NCBI GenBank assembly: GCA_016169945.1
Contig: JADLSH010000254.1
Coordinates: 248,001 to 312,000 of the forward strand
Length of the DNA stretch: 64,000 nt
DNA from: Trachythela sp. YZ-2020
Taxonomy: Eukaryota; Cnidaria; Anthozoa; Malacalcyonacea; Clavulariidae
Direction: 5' to 3'
Shown: positions 23,691 to 34,800 of the stretch, piece by piece
Numbering within the stretch: the first letter of the stretch is position 1
How the letters are laid out: every line of letters begins with the position of its first letter
Notes under the pieces: model-generated
What the model saw: the letters and a program-made list of their open reading frames with translations, nothing else
Databases searched by the model: none
What the model was told of the DNA's origin: nothing
Translations under genes and position numbers: made by a program

Positions 23691-25621
23691 CTGCAATAAT
23701 GCTTCTCGGTTCACCTTTGTGATAATTTTATTGTGTAACGAAGACATCTGTCTAACACCGTTGTCTTCGTAAGCTGTATACTTGAAACCTGGCTTTATCG
23801 CTAGTATATATAGAAAGTCCTCGGTCAAAAATTAAAATAATATTTATGAATCCTCACAGCGTACGGATTTAGCTTTTTGTTGTTAGACCAGACATGTGTT
23901 TACTTGTGGAGGAATGATATGGCTACTTCACAACCACAAACCATAAGGGGTGATATTCTGAATAAACACCGCAAAAATGAATTTTTAAATTTCAACAGAT
24001 ATGGAAAATGTTAAAATTTAAAATGTGATGGAAGACTCACTGGTCTCAAAAGAAGACTGGATAGCGCAATTGTTCACTGGCGCAGGAAATGAAGAAATCA
24101 TGTCAGCGGAAACAGATATCTGTAGAGGTTATTGGACGGAGCCCGAGATTCTGCAGCGGTATTTTGCGTGAAATTACAAAAAGGCAGGAATTTTTTTAGA
24201 TTTTGATTAATTTTTGTTTGTTGTAAATATATAGTTTTCCCACGAAAGTTTAATAAAAAATATTCGCATAAAAATACTTTTGCACCACAATATCTTCAAA
24301 GAGCATTCCGCCCCATCTTATTTTACCGGAATATTCCGATGACGAAAATAGCAAACATAATGACCAAGGCAGAATCTTAATGACCGGCGGCCGGCAATAT
24401 ATTTTATCATATCATCTGATTTGAAATATCTCGGAGCTCTTTAACAAAGAAATCCAACACCCGGATGAAAACTATATGTACTGGATTGAACAGAGTTTTG
24501 AGTGAGGTCCTGAGACAAAATTCTATCCGAACGAAGAAAACTTGAAAAGGGGTTCACGCGGTAGCGAGGGGCATAGGGGGGGGGGGCGTGCACCACAATG
24601 AAACTTTCTTCAGTGACCTTTTCTTCATCTAAAACATGCCAAAAGTGTCTTTTTCTAATAGACGAGATGTCCTTAAGACGCTAAGGCAAAGATGTTCCTC
24701 GGGATTGCAAGATCCCACTTTTTAGACGAATTTTATGTCTGAAATAAATATCCCCTTGTATTACAATTTGAAAAAGAAAATAAATTCACTGTTGCTTACG
24801 ATTTCCACTGGTGATAAAAAGTGCTTAACTATAGTGTTATGTGGGCTACAATCTTCTCTTATACCCAACACTAAACATTAGGAGGTAAACTCTACATTTT
24901 TTTAAAATGAGCTATGTTTGAAAGCTTTGTCTAAAAAGTGAAACAAAATAACGTATATCTGTTTCACACGGAATAATTCACTTGGCTGTGGTATCTTGAA
25001 TGAAATTTGATTGTTACTTAATTGTGTCGGCAATATGCGTTGGCTAAAAGTTATCAATTTTGCCACAGTTATCTGTAGTTTGAAAAAATAGAATGTAAAC
25101 AAGGGCAAAACCTCTATGAATGATTTAATGTTTAGTGAGGAGGCATACCGCATTAATGCTGTTGATATTTAGAATTAGAGTCAGTCATTTTATAGTTAAT
25201 CAGTTATATAATTCAAATTTAAGCTACATTCAAATAGCTACACCTTTTTTACATACGAAGGTTAACACTGTAACACTAACTACATACGCAATCTATTTTT
25301 AATACACATTTTATCTTTTTGAAACTTATTTATTCTGATGCAACGAAGATGAGCCGCTTATCAGAGCCTAATCTGAAAATAAAATTGCATTCCACGTAGC
25401 AAAAACACCATGGAAAGTTTAGTATAACATTTTTTAAGGAGCATAAGGGAATATCTTTAGTTAAAATGATATATAATGACTTGGGTTAAACCATTGAACA
25501 AACTATGTTTGCCACAACAGCATGTTGTCAAACGGAGTAAATGAATATTTTTTGGACAGGTGTCTTTTGGCTTTCGCGTGTTAGATTGTTTGAACACAAC
25601 TTTAGTTCTTATCAATGAAAC
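23691..25621. other. Spacer upstream of the neuropeptide-like gene
   Basis: AT-rich, with a G-run at 24,578-24,588 and no recognisable exon or element. Confidence 0.4.
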
Positions 25622-25622
25622 A

Positions 25623-25628
25623 TATAAA
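25623..25628 (+). promoter_or_regulatory. TATA box of the neuropeptide-like gene
   Basis: TATAAA about 94 bp upstream of the start codon. A start site about 30 bp downstream would leave a 5' leader of roughly 65-70 nt. Confidence 0.45.
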
Positions 25629-25721
25629 TTTTTAAAACGCATTTCGTGGGCGCCAAGAAGCATAAAAGAAGAAACCGTTAAACAAGCAAATTTAAACCAG
25701 TCTTTCATTCAACAAGACAGC

Positions 25722-26411
25722 ATGGCATCGTTGTATAGAATAATTTTCGTTGCAATTAGTTGCATTTTCTTAGCAGAATGCCGGCATGTAGAAAGTCGTA
25801 AAGAAAACGACTTGTTTAAAGCGTTTGAGAATGTCTACAGCGATTCTGAGGGACCGCGATTGGGCGACGAGGTCGTCGAGTTAGAAGAAACGGGGCCACG
25901 ACGAGGTAGAGAGATAACGCTTGGCCCAAGACGAGGACGGGATGAAATTATCGAACTAGATGAAGATGATGAGGGACCACGGCGTGGCAGAGACGAAATA
26001 ACGGGTCCACGAAGGGGGAGAGATGAAATAAGCGGACCTAGACGCGGCAGAGACGAAATTATAGGCCCTAGACGTGGTAGGGATGAAATAAGTGGACCTA
26101 GACGCGGCAGAGACGAAATTACAGGCCCTAGACGTGGTAGGGATGAAATAAGTGGACCTAGACGCGGCAGAGACGAGATTTCAGGCCCTAGACGTGGTAG
26201 GGATGAAATAAGTGGACCTAGACGCGGCAGAGACGAAATTACAGGCCCTAGACGTGGTAGGGATGAAATAAGTGGACCTAGACGCGGCAGAGACGAAATT
26301 ACAGGTCCTAGACGAGGCAGAGACGAGATCACAGGACCTCGACGTGGAGATGAAATTTTTGGCCCAAGAAGAGGACGAGACGAAATCACCGGACCACGCG
26401 GGCACGAATGA
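25722..26411 (+). CDS. Secreted precursor with GPRRG repeats, probable neuropeptide preprohormone
   Basis: 229 residues. The start ATG at 25,722 was chosen because [20 protein letters not shown] is a clean signal peptide; an in-frame upstream ATG at 25,560 would bury it. After a short acidic spacer come about 16 copies of GPRRG, mostly as the nine-residue unit GPRRGRDEI plus S, T or I, with a GPRLGD variant first and GPRGHE last. Gly-Arg after PRR is a classic cleavage-plus-amidation signal, and cnidarian precursors are also trimmed at acidic residues. Likely products are short peptides ending PRR-amide; cleavage at RR is an alternative. The gene is a single exon, with a TATA box upstream and AATAAA at 26,455-26,460. 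A repetitive acidic-basic structural secreted protein is the other possibility. No homology search was run. Confidence 0.8.
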   Translation: MASLYRIIFVAISCIFLAECRHVESRKENDLFKAFENVYSDSEGPRLGDEVVELEETGPRRGREITLGPRRGRDEIIELDEDDEGPRRGRDEITGPRRGRDEISGPRRGRDEIIGPRRGRDEISGPRRGRDEITGPRRGRDEISGPRRGRDEISGPRRGRDEISGPRRGRDEITGPRRGRDEISGPRRGRDEITGPRRGRDEITGPRRGDEIFGPRRGRDEITGPRGHE

Positions 26412-26454
26412 ACCGGACCTCGTAGAGAAAAATAGATGCACCAGAACGTTAAGG

Positions 26455-26460
26455 AATAAA
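26455..26460 (+). terminator. Polyadenylation signal AATAAA
   Basis: AATAAA 44 bp after the stop codon of the GPRRG-repeat precursor. A second AATAAA-type signal is near 26,667. Confidence 0.5.
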
Positions 26461-27041
26461 TGAGGTTGGAATATCTAACCAGAAACTAACATTTAAAACG
26501 AGATAATTAAAGACTTGCATCTATCTGTACTCAATATGTGAAATAGCCAATGCTATATTGTTACAAAATTGTTTTCTCATAGTCATTTTCGAAATAATGA
26601 ATTGTAATGTAATGAAATAATGACAAGACACTTACAATGTTATTAACAGAATAATGCTGATCTTCTAATAAAGTATAGTACTTTGTGAATATATTTATTG
26701 ACTATATATAGGCTACATTACTGTGTCTGAACTACCTGAAAACGACTTAAGAATATATACTACCTACACTGGCCTTCCACGTTTGGAATATTATTTTATT
26801 TTAAAACATATATATGTTTATAAATTCTAAAACTGGGTTAATTCTGACCTAAAATTTGATTCTAATTCACTTTTGATCTGTGTGTTTTGCATGCCTGATT
26901 TTACAAAATATCGTAAAATAAATTATTAAATAACCAAACCAGGGGCAACCTCACTGCTGGGGGTGCCCGCACAAAATAACAACCTCAACAATTTGGTCAA
27001 AATAGGTAGAGTATCGACTTGAAGCAAACTATATACCGGCC

Positions 27042-27714
27042 CGGGTGACGCAAAAGAAAGTACGACTGTTTGATTTAGTATAACTTAAAAACTAAACGAG
27101 GTATTACACTTAATCAAGTTTCATTGCATTCAGCGATGTCTAACTTACATTTTGATATATGCCATGTGCATTTTCATGCAATGTTGACTGAGATAGCTGC
27201 GTTTAAACTTGAGTAAACATTTTTGGAACTGTCGAGAATTAGCTAAAAACGGCCTATTAAACTAATTTGATAACCGTTACCATTTTATCGTAAGTATTAT
27301 TGAAATGATGTGAAGTTGAAGTTAGAAATGTTTCTTTAATAGATATGCCCTTTTATTCTAACATTTGGCCTTCTAACTTCAACTTCACCTCATTGAAACG
27401 AATACTTACGTAAAACACTAATGGTAATTATCAAATTAGTTTTATTAATAGGCCATTTTTAGCTAATTCTCGACACTTCAAAAAATGTTTACTCAAGTTT
27501 AAACGCAGCTATCTCCGTCAATATTGCATGAAAAATGTTTACTCAAGTTTAAACGCAGCTATCTCCGTCAATATTGCATGAAAATGTGCATGGCATATAT
27601 CAACATTTAAGTTAGACATCGCTGAATGCAAAGAAACTTGTTTAAGTGTAATAGCTCTTTTAGTTGTTAAGTTATACTAAATCAAACAGTCGTACTTTTT
27701 TTTGCGCCACCCGG
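27042..27714. mobile_element. Large palindromic MITE (about 670 bp)
   Basis: Both ends read CCGGGTG, then a CGCAAAA-containing block and AAAGTACGACTGTTTGATTT inward. The arms of about 330 bp (27,042-27,340 and 27,345-27,714) are clearly inverted copies. The right arm carries an extra tandem copy of about 50 bp at 27,480-27,585 (tactcaagtttaaacgcagc). No target duplication could be fixed and there is no coding capacity. Confidence 0.82.
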
Positions 27715-28365
27715 TACAATGTAACGAACAGTGCGATAAAATGTTGGTAAGATGAAAGACAATTCGTTCACGATCCATGAGGCTCTCGAGCCAAGGAGAG
27801 TTTTGTGACATATTATCAAAAGGGCGTATTGTTCAATATATGGTAGCATATTGTGTGTGTGTTATGCGCATCCAGACAATCGGGTATGGAATTTCAATAT
27901 ACTGTATGAGTGAAAACCTGGATTCTTCTCCCCAATCAAAAAAGGTAGGGATTCCACCCATGGTATATTATTCGGTACATTGATGTTTTTATTAACAAAG
28001 GCTACAAGATAATCAATCGCCTTGTGAGGACCCCCCCCCCCCCCCCGTTTTAAAAGGCCATAAACCTATCCGTCTACAAAATTCAACTCAACAACCAATT
28101 TATAGCATATTTCACTCATCATTATACAATGTAAATCAATCTTACTTATCATATAGTTAACATAACATATAATACACATAGATATAGTCTTTCTACTTTG
28201 TACAAGTTCTCCTTTCACCTTACTGTTGGACAGTTGCAAGATTCAATATCTTCCAATTGAAAGAGCCAGCGACTATTTATGTACAGGTATTCCTTGATAG
28301 ATTAGAAATAGTTTAGGTTAGGTTTAAAGTGAAGTGTAGGCAGTATGGTATATATGCCGAATTGT
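27715..28365. other. Spacer 3' of mib1
   Basis: Short unsupported frames and a poly-C run at 28,030-28,046. Nothing else recognised. Confidence 0.4.
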
Positions 28366-28770
28366 CATGAGGCCAGTGTTGCTTTATGGAGCTGAAATGT
28401 AGGTGCTGAGGAAGAGAGATTATTAGAGAGGACTGAGATGAGAATGTACGATGGATGCAAGGAATATCACACTGAGAACATCTTGCAAATGAGGAGGTTG
28501 GAAGAAGAGCTGAAGTAGAAAGCATGGTGAAGAAAGTAGAAGAAAGAATTAGATTAGAATTGCTGATTGAAAATTAACTAAGAGAGCATGAAAGTAATCT
28601 GTAAAGGGGAAAAGATCCAGAGAAAGACAAAGGATAAGATGGAGTGATGGAATTAAGAAGATCATGGAAGAAAAACAGCTGGAATAGAAAGCATATTCAA
28701 GAAGCAAGAATGAGATACGAGAGCATAGAAGGAACTCTAAGACAAAAATATCCAGAGGAAGACAAAGCAT
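28366..28770 (+). pseudogene. Decayed reverse-transcriptase 3' end (RTE-like LINE relic)
   Basis: With frame changes the plus strand reads LLYGAEM, then VLRK, NVRWMQGIS, NEEVGRRAEVESM and RSRERQRIRWSDGI. These blocks typify the C-terminal end of RTE-like and related LINE reverse transcriptases (LLYGSETW...RMLRWM...). Many stops and shifts show it is dead. It lies just beyond the mib1 stop codon, on the opposite strand. Confidence 0.65.
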
Positions 28771-28834
28771 AAAACGGAATTACGAAGATTATGGAAGAGA
28801 CTGACCTTACAGTAGTTGAAGCACTTTGTTCCGC

Positions 28835-31800
28835 TCAGAAAAGCAATATTCTTTTCTCAACAGGCTTTCTGCAGATAGGGCATTCATGCATACGATCTCC
28901 ACACAGTTGACATGTTCCATGACCACAGAGAAACACCAAGTTCTTCCTCTTGTCCAAGCACACAGGACATTGGGTCTGAAGAGATTAAGTTTATATATAA
29001 GTAACACGGGTTTACTGCTGACTACCAACACGTCAAGTAACAAGAGCGCAAAAACGAAATCAGGGGCGAAAGCGAGGTGCATCTATGATAGCAGTTCTTT
29101 ACTATTAATTTGGCGGAACATATATAGCATATGTTAACATATATAGCACTGCTTAAGGTATGCACAGTTACTGCTATTACTACATACTCACTAAAGTTTC
29201 ATAATCAGCCTACCATATACATGCCATACATTTTATATATCATAATTTGTAGCTCAACAAAACTGCGTTCTTAATACGTTTTCTCAGTCTATTATATCAT
29301 TATCTACTATTGCATTGTAACCATTTTATGTTTCGATTTTAACTTAATTGTTCTATTTCCTAAAGTTAAAATATTCTATCAGTTCTAAACTGTTCTACCT
29401 AGAAGTCCAGCAGAGACCATCCCTTATTACCACAGTGTTACTACGGGAGGAAACCGGGTTGTTCTAAGAAAACCTGAGGTGTTTGCTAGAGTCAAACTGG
29501 AAGCACTCTTCTCACATGTGACTGAAGAAACACTATTATCAGACAACTGCATATTTCAGGAATCGATTCTCGGTCATAATAATAATCTTACTTGTTCTTT
29601 AATCTCTTGTAACTGTTGTTTTAATGTACCAATATCATGTTGGGTTAGTTCTCTCTTTGGAGAACACGTCGTAGTTAGTTCTTCTGGTTCTACAAATACA
29701 GTTTATCATCACATATTAGTCAACAAATATTAAGTGTAGTACTGTTGTAACTGCTACTGAGGTGGGGTGAGGGATGGGGTGAGGGATGGGGTGAGGGATG
29801 GGGTGAGGGATGGGGTGAGGGATGGGGTGAGGGATGGGGTGAGGGATGGGGTGAGGGATGGGGTGAGGGATGGGGTGAGGGATGGGGTGAGGGATGGGGT
29901 GAGGGATGGGGTGAGGGATGGGGTGAGGGATGTGGTGAGGGATGGGTGAGGGATGGGTGAGGATGGGGTGAGGGGATGGGGTGGGGATGGGGGTGAGGAT
30001 GGGGAAGGGATGGGGTAGGGGGGGTGAGGAGTGGTGGGGGAGGAGGCAACAAATGTTAATGAAGTAACAAATTGCTAAAGGGGGGGAAGGAGAGGGCGAT
30101 GTTGCTCGACAATTGAAATGAATTGTCTCCACCTCAACCTCGCCTCCACCTCGTCTCGGCGGCCCTGGTTGCAGTAATCGAACCTCGGTCACAGAGGTGA
30201 AAGGCAAATGCACTAATCACTGTTCTAACAACACTCCGTGGCATCAAGCTATACCTCTTCCTCCACAGCAAACAATAAATGGAATGGACTTTTGAATCAC
30301 TTCTCGACATTGGATACATTTCTTCATCAACGCTGCACAACCTGCGAAAATTTAAGCAGAGAGAATGCATTAAATGTGTCCGTAGTGGCCAAGTTTAATA
30401 ACGTTACATAGTAACCAATATTAATATCATAGGAACCGCGCGCAGTCTGGGCACGACTCATGCCCAGTGAACTCTAAGTAAACTGGAACGCTATTAAACT
30501 CCTATGATCAAGTCCCATGATTCGTTGAAGCCAAGCTAGTTTTTCTGAGTTTTGAGTTGAAATACTTAACGCCGAACATTGGGCTGTATATGAAATTGAA
30601 GCTATTAAAAAGTTCTATTTGATATAAAAACGTCAAGACTTTAGGCAAAATGGAAATACTTAAAAAATACAAAAACAACCGCAATTTTGTAAAATACGGC
30701 AAATTTTCCCTCAAAGTTTTAAATATTTCCCTTGTACCTAAAGTCTTGAAGTTTTTATATCAAATATAACTTTTTAATAGCTTCAATTTCATATACAGTC
30801 CAATGTTCGGCGTTAAGTATTTCAACTCAAAACTCGAAAAATTGAATTAAGCTGGCTTCAATCCCCCCCCCCTGCGTTAGCGTTCCAGTCTATTATAGTT
30901 CAATGCTCATGCCCACAAGGGTCGGATATAGAGAGTGACAAGCAGGCTCACAATCTCGTACCCGAGCCTGCGATCCTTGGCAGGCTCATTGCTCATTAGC
31001 TAACATATAGCCAACCGCGGTATTACTTTGCTGGGAGACGAATACACGCTAAAGGTCAATTTTTTCCCCTTCTCATCAAATAAGCGAATTTCGGTTTTCT
31101 AATTTCCACCGAACACGTTTTTCGGTGTGATAAGGTGCAGACGTTCGGTGGTCAGGCCCTGACTGGACACGCTCACGTGATTCGGACCTGAATTCGAATC
31201 CAAATAACTCAAATCCCTAGACTATTCGCGGACCACGTCTGCACCTAACCATCCACACGGGTAAGTATGGTGACGACAGATAATATTAACGTTTTCTATA
31301 CCAACAGAAGGTAAACAGTATTAAGACAACAGTAAACAGCAAACGTACCGCTGCACGCATTCATATGTTGACATGGAGCAAACAACACACTTGCTTTTTG
31401 ATCTGAACACACCATACATTCTTCAATCTGAAAACATAATTCGAACGATGATTAATAAAATGTAACAAGTAACACACTAAATTATGAGTTCACGGCAACT
31501 GGGTAGAATATCAGATATGTTTTGGTAGTCTGGTTTACGCAACTGTGAATGTATCCCTGGAACCAATTATGCGATCATCATGCTTTGAATAGAGATGACG
31601 GCAGTTTTCTACCACAAGAGAACTGTATTGGGTCGTGAATGTAATTGGGTCGTGAATGTAATTTGTTCAGGGATTACATTCATTTACTTAAACCACAGTA
31701 GCGAAACATGTCTGATATTATACCTGGTTGCATGAAGACACTAGATTGCAGTGTCGAAACGTTGGGTCGTGAATGTAATTTGTTCAGGGATTGCATTCAT

Positions 31801-34800
31801 TTACTTAAACCAGAGTAGCGAAACATGTCTGATATTATACCTGGTTGCATGAAGACCCTAGACTGCAGTGTCGAAACGTTGTGTCGTGAATGTAATTTGT
31901 TCAGGGATTGCATTCATTTACTTAAACCAGAGTAGCGAAACATGTCTGATATTATACCTGGTTGCATGAAGACACTAGACTGGAGTGTTGAAACGTTGTG
32001 TCGTGAATGTAATTTGTTCAGGGATTGCATTCATTTACTTAAACCAGAGTAGCGAAACATGTCTGATATTATACCTGGTTGCATGAAGACACTAGACTGC
32101 AGTGTCGAAACGTTGGGTCGTGAATGTAATTTGTTCAGGGATTGCATTCATTTACTTAAACCAGAGTAGCGAAACATGTCTGATATTATACCTGGTTGCA
32201 TGAAGACCCTAGACTGCAGTGTCGAAACGTTGTGTCGTGAATGTAATTTGTTCAGGGATTGCATTCATTTACTTAAACCAGAGTAGCGAAACATGTCTGA
32301 TATTATACCTGGTTGCATGAAGACCCTAGACTGCAGTGTCGAAACGTTGGGTCGTGAATGTAATTTGTTCGGGGATTGCATTCATTTACTTAAACCAGAG
32401 TAGCGAAACATGTCTGATATTATACCTGGTTGCATGAAGACCCTAGACTGAAGTGTCGAAACGTTGTGTCGTGAATATAATTTGTTCAGGGATTGCATTC
32501 ATTTACTTAAACCAGAGTAGCGAAACATGTCTGATATTATACCTGGTTGCATGAAGACACTAGACTGGAGTGTTGAAACGTTGGGTTGTGAATGTAATTT
32601 GTTCCAGGATTACATTCATTTTCTTAAACCAGAGCAACGAAACATATCTGGATGACGTAACATGCTGTAATACGACTACGTTTGGAGGATATATGGTGTT
32701 TGGTATACAGTCAAACTGAAACTTCTCTTCTCGCACTCAGCTGACGCAAACTTATCATCACAAAACTGCACATTGCAGGAATCGGTAAAATGGTGAATGC
32801 ACTCACCATTGTGCCACCAACACTCCAAGTTTGCTATTGTAACATACCTTAGTTTTGGACTGAACGGGCTCCTTACACAACAGACATTTCTTGACCCGCG
32901 AGGAACACACGAAGCATGTGGTCACATGACCACAAGGACCATATAAGGTATCCCGTCGTGCATCAGAACACACCATGCATTCGTCATGCTTCTCGTCTTC
33001 CATTTGCTCGTTCTGCGCAGCCGCACAAGCTGCAGCAAGTTGATTGTTAGGAATTTGATCACTGAAGAAGAAAAGGTATTCTGTTTTTATAACATTAGCC
33101 AAAGAGAAGATACTTCGGTGGCGCAGTCGTCAGAGCAAGCGCCTTTCACCTCTGAGTCTTGAGTTCGATTATCGCTGAGGACTTTACTCATCACACTCAT
33201 GTGAAAAGAGTAAGTCAACGCTCTGCCGAAAGTCGTGGGTTTTCTCCGGGCACTCCGGTTTCCTCCCACAGGGAAAGTTGACTGGGTGGGTTAGGATATA
33301 CAGATTAGCGGAAAGTAGTATCACAATTGTTGTAAAAATAGATAATGTAGGCTAAGTACACAATATAGGTAAGCGAGATACTTGATGTAATCGGTCATTG
33401 AAAAGTCCCAACGGGGAGTGAGCTGAATAATGTATGTATGTATGTACTACACATCATGCCTATATTCCATTTAATATGTGCTCGATTCACGCTCTGGACT
33501 CAAGACATTCATGGGAAAAGAGCAAGTCAAACTTTGCCAAAAGTCGTGGGTTTCCACAGGGAATGTTGACAGGGTGTGTTAGGATATATAAAAGTAGATT
33601 CGTGACTACATCAGATTTAACTGCAGTCAAAAACATATCATGATTACTATGTACTACCAAAACATACTTGTTTCTGTCTCGGTTGCAATTGGTCAAAGCG
33701 CGACAAAGGTTTGGATCTGGGCAAAGATCTAACGGACTTTGTCCTTTCTTATTTCTGTATGTTAAATCAGCTCCGTTAGCAGCTAAGAACATAGATATTG
33801 AAGCACTGCTCTTTTTATCACTGCCATGACTACCAAGACCCATTAACAACTGAAAGAAGAAGGGGAAATATAATTAAAAAAACACATGGCAACAATATCG
33901 ACTTCGATCTAACAACTAACAACAAGCTAGCTAAAAACTAACCAAATTTGTACCTACTGTAGGATATACTCTGTATCAGTTCTAAGATACAGTGTTACTA
34001 CAGTGTTACTAAGATACAGTGTTACTAAGATCAGCTCTAGATCCAGTCTTACTACAGGAGGAAACCTAAACTAAACTAACTTTATTTATACTAGATAGCT
34101 CTATCAGTTCTAAACTGTTCTCCCTAGATATCCAGTAAGAGTCATCTCTTATTGATCCAGTGTTACTACAGGAGGAAACCTAAACTAACTTTATTTATAC
34201 TGGATAGCTCTATCAGTTCTAAACTGTTCTCCCTAGAGGTCCAGTAATAACCATCCATTATTGATCCAGTGTTACTACAGGAGGAAACCTAAACTAACTT
34301 TATTTATACTGGATAGCTCTATCAGTTCTAAACTGTTCTTCCTAGAGGTCCATTAAGGGTCATCTCTTATTGATCCAGTGTTACTACAGGAGGAAACCTA
34401 AACTAACTTTATTTATACTGGATAGCTCTACCAGTTCTAAACTGTTCTTCCTAGAGGTCCAGTAAGAGTCATTCCTTATTGATCCAGTGTTACTACAGGA
34501 GGAAACCTAAACTAAACTAACTATATTCATGCTGGATAGCTTTATCAGTTCTAAACCGCTCCCTCTATACGCCAACTTATTGGTCCAGTGTTATTACAAG
34601 AGGAATCTGGTGTATTTGGAGAAAACCTGCTGTGTTTGGTAGAGTCAAACTGGAAGCGCTCTTTCACATACGACTTCATATCATTGGAATGGAACCACGT
34701 TCACAGAGGTGAAAGGCACATGCACTAATCAACAATAATACTACCTTTCCAACATCCTGTCTGTCTTGCAGTAGTCTAAGTTGTGATAAGGTATGATGCC

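Noticed and set aside
23164..23828. Long overlapping frames on both strands (serial GGQTRKHCFLAMFPE and CPPLGNMARKQCFLV)
   Set aside because: They are translations of a 45-bp minisatellite that lacks stops in several frames; no start context, splice sites or domain.
25835..26441. 184- and 86-codon frames opposite the GPRRG precursor
   Set aside because: Shadow frames of a repetitive coding sequence; the plus frame has a signal peptide and processing sites.
29716..30213. Pro/His-rich minus-strand frames and an RDGV plus-strand frame
   Set aside because: Translation of the GGGGTGAGGGAT minisatellite, inside mib1 intron 21.
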